A DNA stretch of 64,000 nucleotides from Paramacrobiotus metropolitanus (GCF_019649055.1 NW_026570240.1:1-64000), one strand, 5' to 3'. Positions 34,770 through 46,710 are shown, numbered from the stretch's first letter. The notes: generated from the letters alone by a model not told the origin. Translations and numbers: made by a program.

Positions 34770-36124
34770 ATGCTAACTCCCATTTTGCTGAGTATATGTT
34801 TCCTCCCCGTTTTTATCGCCGGTTCGTCCGGCCCACTCGGCGGAAGTCCAGCGGGAAAACCGGCGCTGACGGAAGATGAGGCGTAAAGCATGCATGTTCT
34901 GGAATTTCCCACCCAGCTTTATCTTGCTGCAGTTCAGCATGCTTTGGTTTTTACAGGCACATAAAGGAACATTTAAAAGACTGGGCTGATGTTGATACGA
35001 GCAAAATGTCTCCCGTGGAACTGGAATTCCATTATTTCAAGTACTTTGTACCGTTTTCTATTATTTGCCTTTCAAGCTGCATTCAGAACCGAAAACAATC
35101 TGAAGTGTGTAAACTATGAGGTCTATTTCTTTAATAAACTGTGCTCAACAGAATCGGATTCGGCAGATCCAAATTCGTGTAAACTGAAAATTAGCATGGT
35201 CAAAAGGCGAAATACGGGAACATCTTGTTTGTTTCTTTTTTTGACCGCTCACCGTGTCCTGGTAGGCTGCACGATAGCGACGGAAATGGCAAATTAGACG
35301 GACTGGAAATGTTGCAAGCCCTACTGCACAGCGGAAACGAAGACCCCCATCACGAACGTTTAGAACCTTCGGAACCAATAGATTTGAAAGTTTATACAGG
35401 TACGAATGAATACACTCAGTACAGCAATAGTTAAAACGGCTGCAACCGAGAGGGTGACCAATAACATCTTATTGTTCTGGTACATGGGACCAAATCCATA
35501 TACAACACATTTAAGAAAACTTTCCCTTTGTCGCACTCCCAAACACTTTTTTGCATTGTTTTGTGATATTCTATAGCCAAATAATTTGTGTAAATTGGCG
35601 TGAAAACCGTTTGTGCGCGCAGCTTCCGTTAGAGGAGTTATGGGCGAAATAAAATTCCAAAGCTGAAACGCACGGAGGTGTACCAAAACTTTGTTTATCA
35701 ACCGACCTTCTTCAAATTGCATAGAAACGCGCATTGGAATGAAGATCGTTTTTCACATCGAACCAAATTTTTACCATGTTTTCGAAATTTTAAAATAAAG
35801 TTTCAAGATTATGCTAAAATTTTGGAGGTTTATTTCCCCCATGACTTCCCAGTCTGATTTTGCGCGCACAAGCGGTTTTCACGCCAATCATGTACACAAA
35901 TCATTTGGCTACAGAATGTAATAAAGCAATGCAAAGAAGTATTTGGGAATGCGCGAAAGCAGAAGTTTAGCACATGTACTCGAATTTGCAGTATTTATAG
36001 CTATGCTAAATACTTATACTGAACGTTTTCAGACATAATTGACCAAGTTTTAAAAGATGATGATCTTGACCAGGACGGTTACTTGAGTTACGAGGAATAC
36101 ACGCACCGGATAAAGTCATCCTGA
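34770..36124 (+). CDS. MCFD2: MCFD2-like EF-hand cargo receptor subunit
   Basis: This is a secretory-pathway luminal protein that, with the lectin ERGIC-53/LMAN1, forms a calcium-dependent ER-to-Golgi cargo receptor. Four exons splice in frame: 34770-34882, 34957-35040, 35266-35399 and 36033-36124 (140 residues). A signal peptide (MLTPILLSICFLPVFIAGSS) is followed by HIKEHLKDW, SPVELEFHYFKLHDSDGNGK with EF-hand 1 (DSDGNGKLDGLE), and EF-hand 2 (DLDQDGYLSYEE) preceded by DIIDQVLKDDD, exactly the MCFD2 layout and length. Intron 3 (632 bp) carries an inverted-repeat element. It converges on the macrodomain gene, with stop codons about 290 bp apart. Confidence 0.94.
35526..35965. mobile_element. 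MITE-like inverted-repeat element in MCFD2 intron 3
   Basis: Two arms of about 125-135 bp are imperfect inverted copies: left about 35526-35650, right about 35825-35960. The best-matching block is TTGGCGTGAAAACCGTTTGT on the left against the complement of AAGCGGTTTTCACGCCAAT on the right, with further matches around CACTCCCAAACACTT. The 170-bp centre is AT-rich and non-coding. It probably inserted into the intron. Confidence 0.7.
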
Positions 36125-36255
36125 CATTAATCAGGAAACACCACTTTCGCTGATTTTCGTAAGCGATATGGGCTTTATGGATTAGCACAACCCACAATTA
36201 GAACATTGTGAACACAAAAACTGAATTCTGCATTATTACACGAACATTCCCTGTA

Positions 36256-36261
36256 AATAAA
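36256..36261 (+). promoter_or_regulatory. Candidate polyadenylation signal of MCFD2
   Basis: An AATAAA lies about 130 bp after the MCFD2 stop, inside the short gap before the opposing macrodomain gene. Confidence 0.45.
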
Positions 36262-36414
36262 TGATCACCAGAAATTCTGTTTACAGTTAAAAGCATGTAC
36301 CTTAACTATGAGATACAGCGGAAAACCTAAACATGTGCTGAAATAAAGTTGTGCAGCGAAAACTCTTTAGGCTCGTATGGAACACGTTTTATCAACTCCA
36401 TTCGCAATATCCAT

Positions 36415-38283
36415 TCATTCAGGCGGAAAATACTCCGGGAGAATTTTTTCGTACAAGTCCACATCCAGATCTAGGAAGACGCAAAAGACGATTCGGTCCA
36501 CCTGAAGCAGTCCAAAATGCTATTAATATTTTGTACATATATTCGAAATTTCGAGGATATTCACACTCTTCACCGTTTCGGGCAGGTACTTCTATAATAT
36601 TATCACGATTTATTATAACGTTTTTAAATGCTTGCTGTGTTTCCGTAACACGCCAGCTGTGCAAATCCGACAACAATTAATTTTACCAACCAACGAAGTT
36701 ACGAAACTCCGGATCATAGAAAAAAACTGCACTCCAGCATAATTAATTTCTTTCTTCAAGGATGCTTTCATGGTGCAAAAAACACCACTATACAATATTA
36801 TCAGCCATTCCTTTATTATTGTGAAGTGCAATGACATACCAATGAGCTATTATCGTCCATCTCCAGCCACTTCCGTACCGTCTCCACAGCCATATGACAT
36901 GCCTCCTCATTGGGATAACCTAGCAAACCTATTACATTTTTCAGGGTATATTTTACTAGCAACAAGGCATCGTAACCGAAATATACCTACCATAAACACC
37001 GGTGGAAATGCAAGGAAAGGCCTGAAAGGCACCAAAAAGATTAATTACCGTCCACTGAATTAATTAGTCCGTTCACGGGCGAGACGAGCTGCATGAAACC
37101 AAAACTTACGCATGTTCTTAGTTCATGTTCTTTTAGAAGTTCTAAACAATTCCAATAGCAGCTCCGCAGTTTATCGGGCTTCTGACCAATTGGCCCCACC
37201 GTATGAATGACATCTGCGCAAAATCGAAGCGCATTTAATCAATGCGAAATGAAAAAGAAACACCGTGGAAGGCGATTAAACACCGGAACCGGCTCAATCG
37301 CTAAAACTCAAGCAGCTTAAATGCAGAATCAGATCATCACACTCACATTTGCATGGTAACCTGCAAAGCAATAATACCTATTTACGTATGTCAAAATTTA
37401 ATACTAATCGGATTCGGGACGGTTTTTAATTGGTGACCGTGTAACCAACCTGTAACTTTTCGTCATTTTTGCCTCGCCAGTGAGGCATCCGTGTAACGAT
37501 GCACATTCCGCCCGAAGCTCCGGTCCAGCCGCAGCATGGATAGCGCCATCAACTGGGCAAAGAATTAATAATGCAAATGACTTACTAAAAAATATAGTGG
37601 AAAATATCCCGTAGTTTGCAGCAACGCAATCGCTTTACCTCCTCCTCCACCGAGCAAAGATTTGTTGGCAGCGTTTACGATGGCGTCTGTCTGTATTTCC
37701 GTAATATCACCTGAAAATAAATACAAGATGATAGAACATCATTAACACTGCTTTGGCAGTTACTGGTTTTCACGGCCCCATACCTTGCCATACGGAGATT
37801 TTTTCGTTGAGTTCTAACTTTAGCATAGATCCCACGGGCTTGGAAGGAACTGAAAGTAAAAACTGTCACAACGAGAATTCATTCGTATCGGAAAAATTCT
37901 CGGTTTGTCAAAGACATATAAAATATAGAATTTCTCAAATTAAATCACGCAATCAACTGAGAAAGTATTTCTGATCATTAAAAACGTAAAACTGGTTACC
38001 AAACACCATCATTTCTGATTTCTCAGTGACTTCTGCTTTTACTTAAAAATTAGTTAATGTAAATCCACTCAGCGTTTCCCCGTTGCATGCATGTACATTG
38101 TACGGTACCTTTGCCGTTCCCGTTAAGATGGACGCCGTTCCCATTCGTGAAATGATGCGGTACGCCAAGGGTTTTTAGGGTATCTGTCCACGAAGGAATA
38201 TCGAAAGGGTCAATGCCTGAGTTCTTTCTTCTCGCTGCCATACTGCTGAGCGTACGTCGGAGAATTTGCATTCGCTTGCACAT
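36415..38283 (-). CDS. MACROD: MACROD-type macrodomain ADP-ribose hydrolase with a 14-nt micro-exon
   Basis: This enzyme removes mono-ADP-ribose from acidic residues and deacetylates O-acetyl-ADP-ribose. Nine exons splice in frame: 38109-38283, 37784-37849, 37639-37710, 37450-37552, 37347-37360, 37110-37213, 36991-37021, 36840-36919 and 36415-36501 (243 residues). The macrodomain begins [20 protein letters not shown] and shows [20 protein letters not shown] (substrate loop), [24 protein letters not shown] and [12 protein letters not shown] (second substrate loop), ending [13 protein letters not shown] and [13 protein letters not shown]. Only the micro-exon restores the conserved YRLPxKYVIHTVGP join. 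The N-terminus from ATG 38283 ([20 protein letters not shown]) is basic and Ser-rich, fitting a mitochondrial presequence as in human MACROD1. It converges on MCFD2 and diverges from PAF1. Confidence 0.93.
37347..37360 (-). other. MACROD: 14-nt micro-exon of the MACROD-type gene
   Basis: The exon GTTACCATGCAAAT is flanked on the minus strand by TTGCAG and GTGAGT. It joins the split codons on both sides (AG+G and T+AT) and supplies Leu-Pro-Cys-Lys plus a Tyr base. Without it the conserved motif before VIHTVGP is broken and the frame is lost. Confidence 0.88.
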
Positions 38284-39185
38284 AAACGTCCGCAAAGCAG
38301 TCCAGACTCCGCTAAAATGCAAAAAAAATCCTAACAGTGCAAGTGATGCTGAAAGTTGTTACAAAAACAGCAATGCTTAAATTTAGATTGAAATCGAAAC
38401 ACAAAAAGGAGATCAATAAAATGTTTTCGTTCCAGGCCTACAGCTATCACGTACTTGCATGAGTACAGTATGTTCTAATGGTGAAGTACGGTACGGGTAC
38501 AGCGGAGAAACATTTTGAGTCAGCTGACGACGTCATATCCATTCATTCGTCTTTCTGGAATCTGAAAAATCACTACGAGTAGAGTAGAGAAATCTCTACT
38601 GTCTACATACCAGACCCCATAGAAGACCGCTGGGGCGCAGCTACGTTAAAGCACTGCTTTAACGTAGCTGCGTCCCAGCGGATGCTTTGGTAAACACCAG
38701 ACATTCCTGATTCCACCATTCACAAATCAAAAGTCATCTAGGCAGCAGAAACCCGGAGATTTATGAGAACACTATTTTTTGTTTAGCAGTTTTGGTTCTT
38801 TCTCGTTCCCAATGATCTGCTTCTGATATCACAAATTAATTTTACTAGATTCCCTGTAACATTGATGGGCGAAATTTGGTTGGGTACTGAGTCTGGTGCA
38901 TACCCGGCAGACGCACGCAGCTGGTCACAGCGTATGGATTAGTAGAGGAGTAAGTAACTACGCTGTGACTCACTACACGACTTAGTACGTCCACCATCTA
39001 TACGAGTACTTCATACTTCCGCGCTTCGTCATCCATCAAGTTTGTCTTTACGCTCGTTGTATTGCACATTCTTGACTTCAAAGGACTGATCAGGATTGCC
39101 TTGGAGGATTACAGAGGGGTACTTTCAAGAGTAGACAATCCCAGGCTCGTTGACATGCCGTCTCACAATACGAACCCTTCCCGCG
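38284..39185. other. Divergent promoter region between MACROD and PAF1
   Basis: About 900 bp between two divergent starts. It contains a strong 26-bp-arm hairpin (38627-38681). No gene is seen. Confidence 0.5.
38627..38681. repeat. Near-perfect hairpin, 26-bp arms with 3-nt loop
   Basis: The left arm 38627-38652 (contains GCGCAGCTACGTTAAAGC) and right arm 38656-38681 are complementary with a single mismatch, separated by ACT. It could be a small-RNA hairpin, a tiny foldback element or a regulatory palindrome between two divergent genes. Confidence 0.85.
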
Positions 39186-42009
39186 ATGGAAGACCAAGTC
39201 GTTCAGGAACTACACCGTAAGATCATTGCTACCGTAATGGCTATTAAATGCATCGGCTGATCCCTTAAAGTCTTCCAGCTGCACAGTACACCATAATCCT
39301 TTGACTAGAAAAACGTTTACTTTCGGGATACATTAACCATATTTCTGTATTATGCATTTTGTGTTGTTTTAGAGCGGAACGTGATGATTTCCTTTGCAAA
39401 GTTAAATATCTGAACCGACTCCCCGATATTCCTGCGGATCCAAAATTTCTTGCATACAGTGTGGACTTGAGCCCGTAAGTACAGCATGCGCATGCATTGT
39501 GGTGCGCTAGAGCCATTACTTAGCTTTGCAAGATTTATCGATGAACTATGAAGTGTACATTGTAGAACTATGTATAGATATTACGTATATTGTACTCAAT
39601 GGTTTATTTGTTTGTTTGTATTGGACTCCGTGGTTGTTCAACTCAAATTGTTTACATTTGAGCACGGTTAATTTTATTTTTGAGGATCGAGTTAGTGGTG
39701 TTAACTGTTACGTACCTAACTGTTGAATAACGAAGAATATGCGATAGTTACGTGCGCTATGTGGCTACATCCTTGGAGAAAGAGTACAGAAGAGATATTA
39801 ATTGCGACACGGACATGGGCATGAAGCTGAATCTGCTTACTCCGCCACCCCAAATTAGGCCCGAAGTCCTGGGTAAAATTGTTAGCAAAGCGGCCAAAAG
39901 CGTATCGCGGAGAACTCGCAGTATCATGTCGCTATCTATATTGCAGATGAGAAAGGGAGAGCGATTGATCAGTTGTTGTGCCAGGATGATGCTCTGTCGG
40001 AGACCAGCGCACAGAAACCACAGTACTTTGCAATTGTTGTTGGATGCACGTGATCGATTTTGATTTGTGGCTGTTTGCAGGAGAATGGACCACGGACGAC
40101 ATGTCGCATGGCTGCGCAAAACACAGCTGATCCTGAATGACTTTGCTCCGAATCGAGCCGAGGGATCAGGAGAGTATGTTTTTAGTATTTGTTGGTTGCA
40201 AATTTTAGGATTTATGCACATTTACTTTTGTGCATATTTTCGCTGATCTGCTGTTTCAGGAAATATCGACCGGTGGTGCATCACCTCCCAGCGGAAGCCG
40301 TTCAGCGAACTCGCCAGAAACGAATTGACGCCATTCAGGAGACTTTCGACAACGCAATCGGCAAGGTATTTTAGCTATCACTCTATATGTAGAACTAGAC
40401 GTATTCAGTATTTATTAGTTTCATGAAATTCTTTTCGTAGCCGAAAAGACATCCTACCAAACCAAACCTTACGGTTGTCGAAGAAATTCCACTTCTTCCA
40501 AATTTTGATGTACAGTATTTGAATGGCAGATATCGGAAGTGGTTATAAAATTAAGTACTTAGGCATGTTGTTCATTAGCTTGTGAAATTCCCTACCGTAA
40601 TCGTAACGTTCGAGAGTGATCCTGCGCCATCAACGGCCCATATTCCGCACTTTACTCCGGACGAAGTTATGGCAAATGCAATGTTGCGGTGAGTTTGGGA
40701 ATGCAGTGCAGTATATATATGATTATAAAGCATGAATAATTTGGTTACACACAAAAGGAAATAAGCGGTTCGATCGTATATTAATGAATTACTTTGGACC
40801 ATTTTTTTCGCAGTGGAATGACGGATGCACAAGGTAACCAGGTTGTCGCTTACTTTTTGCCCACGGAAGAGACACTTCAGAAGCTTGATAAAGAAAGATC
40901 TGGGGACGACAGTGAAGAGTAGGAGCTTGATAAAGTCTGGTGCGTCATATGATTAGTAATACAATGACTAATTTGCGACAGGTATATTTACAAGCTGCAT
41001 CGGGAATTCTCCTTGCCAGTGGATGACCGACGGGGCCGGTTTGAAGAGCCAGTTTTTGCTTTGAACTTACGAGAAAATGCAGCATTGTACACCGATCTGG
41101 ATACAAAGTACTAGTAACTGTTGCTCTTACAGTCTGTTGTGTTTGTCATTACTAATTAGATTTCGTATGTTATTATAATGTGTTCCGATGTTATTTAGGG
41201 TTCGCTTGATACGAAGAATGCGTGGAAGTAAGAAATCCAAATCCCGGCTAGTTGTTCGATTCCGACAACTTACGCTAGCAGAACTTGACGAAAGAGTAAT
41301 TTTCCCGAAATTTTCGCTTAAATCGCAGCTTCAGCCTTATCATTTTCTGTGCACTTATTTACAGAAAACTCGCATGGAAGCTTTCGAAATGGGTCCGCCT
41401 GAAGAAGACGAAGAGATTAGACGAAATGGTAAGTTTTCGTGAACATAGTGGTGATGTTGTCCGTTGGTTGGCGCATGCTAGCGATCAACACTATGCATGA
41501 AAATTAGGATAAAAATGCCTCAAAGATCGTACTGTTTCTCACAATCAGTACCACATTTAGGCGACCAGCCGTCACTGGCGTATACGGTATGTATATGCGG
41601 GTACGATCAGCAGATATGTACTAAATTATACCTGTACGCTCGCTGGTACGACCGTGCGAATAAGGTTGATATGGCTGCTTACCGGTACTACATCTTGTAG
41701 ACTTTGATAGCGATCTTTGTTATCCTCATTTTGCGCGCATTAGTTTCCCCGATTCCTGAGAGAGAAGGATCGGAAGCGTCTTCAGCCGATGAAAGAGTTC
41801 AGCAAGAAGACGAGGGCCCAACTGACGAGGAACCGGAAACAGAGTCGAAAGCCAACACTAAACAGGAAAGAGCCTCTAGAAGTCCCAGTCCATCATCGAA
41901 ATCTTCTAGGAGCAGCAGTCCAGCTTCTGACACAGAACACGTCGATCAGTCATCGAAAACGGCGACAAATGCTGAACTCTTTGGCTCCGATAGCGAAGAC
42001 AGCTCATAG
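39186..42009 (+). CDS. PAF1: PAF1 complex core subunit
   Basis: This is the scaffold subunit of the nuclear RNA polymerase II-associated factor complex, which supports elongation and histone modification. Thirteen exons splice in frame: 39186-39216 (least certain), 39375-39474, 39748-39872, 39947-40022, 40081-40173, 40260-40365, 40441-40509, 40579-40688, 40814-40918, 40982-41107, 41199-41295, 41365-41428 and 41765-42009 (448 residues). Landmarks in order: CKVKYLNRLPDIPADPKFLA, VRYVATSLEKEYRRD, AWLRKTQLILNDF, QKRIDAIQETFDNA, FESDPAPS, GMTDAQGNQVVAYFLPTEET, YKLHREFSLPV, DTKVRLIRRMRG and a C-terminal acidic/serine-rich tail ending ELFGSDSEDSS, as in animal PAF1. The N-terminal exon (MEDQVVQELH) fits by phase when the acceptor after AGAG is used. 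It converges on an unrecognised minus-strand gene. Confidence 0.93.
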
Positions 42010-42532
42010 TACTGAGACGGCTGTTAAAATTGTCCTGTCGTTACTGACCACTATGACCAGTACTCGTTTTGTTTTGGACGGGTTTTCATGCGGATAATAT
42101 AACGTGGAGACATCCAATGGGATTAATACATGGTAATCCGTCCTTCAGTCTCTTCTCTGTCATGTAATTATGTGACCGAAGCCTGTATCGCGTCCCAAAT
42201 GACGCGTAGCAAATCAGTGATTCTTCTGAATAGTGGAACCAAAAAATTTAATCACTGATCATATCGGTAACAGTTCGATTTTAAGCTTATCAAGCACCAC
42301 ATCATAAAAGTACAGTACACACCAGAAATCAGCGGGAAGATAAAAGTAAAGCAACAAAATGACGATGACGGTATTTTCGTATCCTAGCGCGGTTTTAGCC
42401 ATCACAGCAGTTTGAGGACTCTCAAAAAAAAAGAAAAAAAAGACTGTTGTTATCCAAAAAAAAGACTATCAAAAAAGACTGTAGTTGTCCAATGTCCCAC
42501 ACATCTTTGAATTATCACTGGTATAAAATATT
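42010..42532. other. 3' gap between PAF1 and the minus-strand gene
   Basis: About 520 bp holding both 3' UTRs. It includes an A-rich stretch around 42422-42480 with repeated AAAAGACT units. No gene is seen. Confidence 0.5.
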
Positions 42533-44991
42533 TCATTTACTGTCATTCAACTTTCTAAAATAGTGCGGGCAGAACAGAACTGGACACTCATCAGAAACAT
42601 CATTGAATCTTATCCTGCAAACCAATGTCTTTCAAGTAACGATGCAAGCAGTGCAATATTTTGCTTCAAAATAGTCATACCATGGCCTGAACAGCTCATA
42701 AGTTCCACCGTGCTGGAAACCCAGCCTATCGTATTCCGTTTTGTTTAAGATTATTTTCACCCATCTTGGCCCAGGTGCCGCTGCATCCATAGTGTTCGAA
42801 AAGTCGCCTGCATTTCCCCAGAGAATCTGGCATTCAATCTCCATCAAATGACGATCGCTTCGAAGAATTCTATTGTAGCAAAAATGGAGCCGAGATGGTA
42901 ATCCGTCGTCAAAACTAAAAAAAACCATATTACAATTCGGTAAAAGGTCCAGAAACGTTGGAATCTGGAACAGTAACGACATTTTATAGGCAACAACTGC
43001 TGTTCACCTTTCAGCAGGTTTGGGTGGATGGGGTAACATTTGTTTCTTCTCCCAAAACGCTTGATCAGCCTGATCCGTTCTCCGAAGAGTTCTTAGCCGA
43101 GCGACTAAACCATCGACAGCGGGTTTCGCTTCTCTGCCCCGCGGCTGTCTTTTGGGACCCTTGGAACAACTGGCGCTACTTTCCAAATCCCAATCGGCGG
43201 CTGTCAATGTGATCATGGATGAATTTGAAATGCATGACGGCTGAGAAAAGCCACTGTTCCCATCTACAATCATGACGTTAGTACAGCTGTAAAAGGAATA
43301 CTAAAATTAACCGATCAAAGGATACGTTAGACACGTTTAATCAAAATCTTCATTTCCAAATTCTGGATTCTGAAATGCATTATTCATTGTATACCTTGCG
43401 TGAAGCTTTCAACTTCAGGAACTGGCTCCATATCCAATGTACAGTCACCATTGTCCTGCTCGAACGGATTTAGCAAACACCCTTTCGGCAACAACAATGA
43501 ACCTTTCTTCTTTACCACTGCTTTTGTATGGTGGCCACCGTCCGTACTCTTTCTCGGCTGCTTCTTACTACTACCAACCGAGTGATTTCGCTTCCGTTTC
43601 TGCACGGGTTGTAAAACCACAAAAAACGATGCAGAAAAAGTTAAAGCAGCAGGCTTCAAGCGTATATATTCCACGATTTTAAAATTGCAAAACTATTCTC
43701 TTGTCACAGCCGGTACAACTCGCAACGGAAAACATTTTATGAATACTTGTGCGCCTGGAAGTTCCAGTCAGCATACCTTAGAATTACTGACAGTCCGATT
43801 AGTAAACGTAGTTTTTTTATCATCCACATGCTTTACTTTGGCTTCGTCATCTGAACTACTACAAACTTGGCTGAACTGGATTGTGGCTGAGCGGATATTC
43901 GCTCTGGTGGCACGCCTATCTGGATCCTTTTGAATGACGCCATTACTGCCATCAGAGTCTAAAATAAAACAACAATAACCAATGAAACACACATAATTTA
44001 TCTCAACTAGGCACTATAGCCTTCGAATTCTATAAGTACTGAGTCTACTGACGCGGACATACTACGAAAACAATAAGTAATGATAAAGAACACGATCTGT
44101 CAGTCCGTACTACGTTAAATGTTGGTTAACAACCCCAACAGAAAAGATGAAAATTTCAGAGTAGCGACTAGCGAGCGTGAAAGTAAACCCATTCGGCCAT
44201 TCCGAGCTACCAATGCAAAATCGCCACTTCTAATGCTGAATCCAGAACATGTGACCAACATTGGCTGAAAGCATTTTCAAATATTTTTAATATTTGAAAT
44301 AATTTTTAATTTTAGTCGCAGTGAAGACGTTGGCATGAAAGATGTCAATTACAGTGGCCAGTATTTCTCTTTGCCAAATACGTCTTGATCAAGAAATTAT
44401 CATTAATTATGTGTAAAAAGCCACAAAAGTATAGTACCAGAATCATTGTCGAGTATCACGGTACTCCTATGAATCGCTTGTGCCTTTATTCTCATTCTCC
44501 GCTTGGAGGAAACCGTTCGTTCCAGTTCTGCATCGGAATCATCTTCCACATCTACAACCCCTGCAATAAAATTCGGACAATCAGCCTGATTTGCATCCTG
44601 CCAGGAAGAGAGAGAAATGCCGTTAACTGCGCCTTGTAATTTAAAATTTCGGAGATTTATGGGAAAATGCAGAATTCTTTTTTCCTTTTTCCATGCAGAA
44701 TTTTTTCCCCATAAAACCTGTAGAGTGTTGCTGAAAGAACTCAAAATCAGCACTGTCAACATTTACGTACGATTCAGTTGTTCAAAAACATTCAATACCT
44801 TTGTTCACCTTCGCGGACAGCTTCTTTGTACAGTGGAACGGAGTTCTTTGGTCAATAACGAAACGAAGATTAGACTGACTATCATTGTCTATCCTCGCTG
44901 GCGAAGTCCTTGCGAAAGTTATTTTCGAGTAACCGGGCATTCCTTGGGATACTGTTGAAGATGAAGACAGTGGCTGGAGTTTTCGCATCAT
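42533..44991 (-). CDS. Unrecognised nuclear-type protein with C-terminal OB-like domain
   Basis: I do not recognise this gene. The three 3' exons are firm and in frame: 43008-43286, 42681-42914 and 42533-42614. They encode a short helical segment (VDGLVARLRTLRRTDQ) and then a compact beta-rich region (LPSRLHFCYNRIL, MEIECQILWG, PRWVKIILNKTEYDRLGFQH, GGTYELFRPWIRFNDV) ending DECPVLFCPHYF. The strand pattern and the ELFRPW edge suggest an OB fold, as in DNA-repair scaffolds, but that is inference. Upstream coding stretches are basic or acidic and disordered: 43384-43640 (KRKRNHSVGSSKKQPRKS), 43780-43960 (IQKDPDRRATRANIR, SSSDDEAKV), 44440-44590 (VVDVEDDSDAELERTVSSKR) and 44790-44991 (MMRKLQPLSSSSTVSQ). 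Their exact splice joins are unresolved, and one join (into 43286) does not match in phase. It converges on PAF1. Confidence 0.6.
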
Positions 44992-45953
44992 CGAATGAGC
45001 CAAGGTGCAGCCGTTACGGCGTTGCTAAACCGATCTGATAGTTTATTCCCAGGAACCGAGCGCGAAACAATTACGAAGAAGACTAATAAACAAAATGGGA
45101 AAATTTCGAAGAATGAGTACGTAGAGAATTCCAAAAGTTGTTGAAAAGTACAATCACAACCGTAGAAGTCTGACGTTCACAGTTAACAAAGACTAATTGT
45201 AAAGTGAACAAGAATATCCATAAAATTTCCGATAATAATTCATATTAAATGTAATAAAAACGGAAGACTTCAAGGAGGCATATCTTCAAAGCCGGTTAAA
45301 ACGCGTATGTAACGGTTTGTTATTGCAGATACTAAGAAATTAATAAGAATAAATAGACGGTATAAAATTCTACTCATGTCTCATGATACGTAAATAAATA
45401 AGAAATAAACGGTCCAAAACTCCAAATCGTGTGGGAAGCCGCCGGGGTAGCAGCAACGTGAGTGAGAAACCTTGAATGCCGCCAATATTTCTTTTGTTCG
45501 AGTCGGGTACACGGTCCAACTATGAACTGCAAGTACAGAGTAAGCAAAGCAAGATTCAGCAAGCAAAGCAAGTTGATGAGCAAGAGGCGTTTATCTAATT
45601 AAGCGCGGGGCAAGATAACAGGAGCAAGAATTAATTGGCGAGATTCTGAGCAAGCTGCAGCAAGACGAATTTCAGGATGTTTCGGATCAGAAGATGCGGT
45701 CGGTAAAACGCAAGAGAGTTGAGATTCTGATCAACACGAACACAACAACCAATAAACAGTAGAGAGAAGCAATCCGCACTCCTACTACGCTACATTCCAA
45801 TTTCTATCGCTACAATCCGAAGGAATATTATGGTAAAATTCTAAAAATTAATTGAACATGTCACGTCAATTGAACGTCCAAATGGATGGATATATATAAC
45901 AAAGTCTTGCGATGACCTTGCGTTACGTTTGCCTAACATTTTGCCATTCCATT
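44992..45953. other. Intergenic region left of the MULE
   Basis: About 960 bp with no supported gene. It should contain the promoter of the minus-strand nuclear-type gene. Confidence 0.5.
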
Positions 45954-46015
45954 CATTTTGGCCACCATACATTTTGGCCACCATACAGTTTGGCCACCAT
46001 TCATTTTGGCCACCC
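45954..46015 (+). repeat. Left 16-bp tandem array of the MULE (4 copies)
   Basis: Units of CATTTTGGCCACCAT plus one base repeat four times with small changes. They are inverted relative to the right array at 48776-48911. Confidence 0.9.
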
Positions 46016-46452
46016 GTAACCAGTAATTATGTACTAGTACGTACTTAATATCTATATACCAATATTTATATACAGAGTGTACTTACTTTTAAGTAGGAGT
46101 ATGAGGCCGTTGCTGCTTTATAATTTTTCTATGGGTTATTTTAAATTGACATTGTTATCTGTTATGACTTATGAGTTTTAGCCATAGTATAGCGTAATAC
46201 GTAGATCCCTATACTTGCTAGTAGCTTGCAAATTGCAATAATGATAACGCAAATACTTTACTTGAATTACTGCACTGTATTATGCAATAAGTACTATATG
46301 GCAAATAAGCGCAGTAAGTACAGTGCAATTTAAATATCCGCAGTATTATGGTTGTACAGTTATTAGGTGATTCGAATTTAAAACGGGTTAATAAGTTAGC
46401 TGTACACAGTTAATGGCGCCGAATGACTGTAGAGTTCGATTTTGATGCTGTA

Positions 46453-46487
46453 CGAGAGCAGATATACTGTTAGTATATCTGCTCTCG
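46453..46487. repeat. Perfect 16-bp-arm hairpin with flanking direct repeat
   Basis: CGAGAGCAGATATACT, a 3-nt loop GTT, and its exact complement form a hairpin. The right arm and the following TGTACATCAGTCTACAT recur at about 46541-46579. It lies about 220 bp upstream of the transposase start. Confidence 0.85.
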
Positions 46488-46710
46488 TTGTACATCAGTC
46501 TACATGATCTACATCTACATGATATCTACATGATATATATGTTAGTATATCTGCTCTCGCTGTACATCAGTCTACATTATCGCCGTGTTAAGTGATTCGA
46601 ACCGACTCGACCGTTCAGTTTATATTAATTGCAATGCGAACAACTGAAAAAAACAGTTCTCTGATTCTTCTGTTTTTTTTTTGTTTTATTTATCTGTCTT
46701 TACAAAAACA

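Noticed and set aside
39757-40221. 154-codon ORF on the minus strand
   Set aside because: It is antisense to PAF1 exons 3-5 and carries no recognisable domain.
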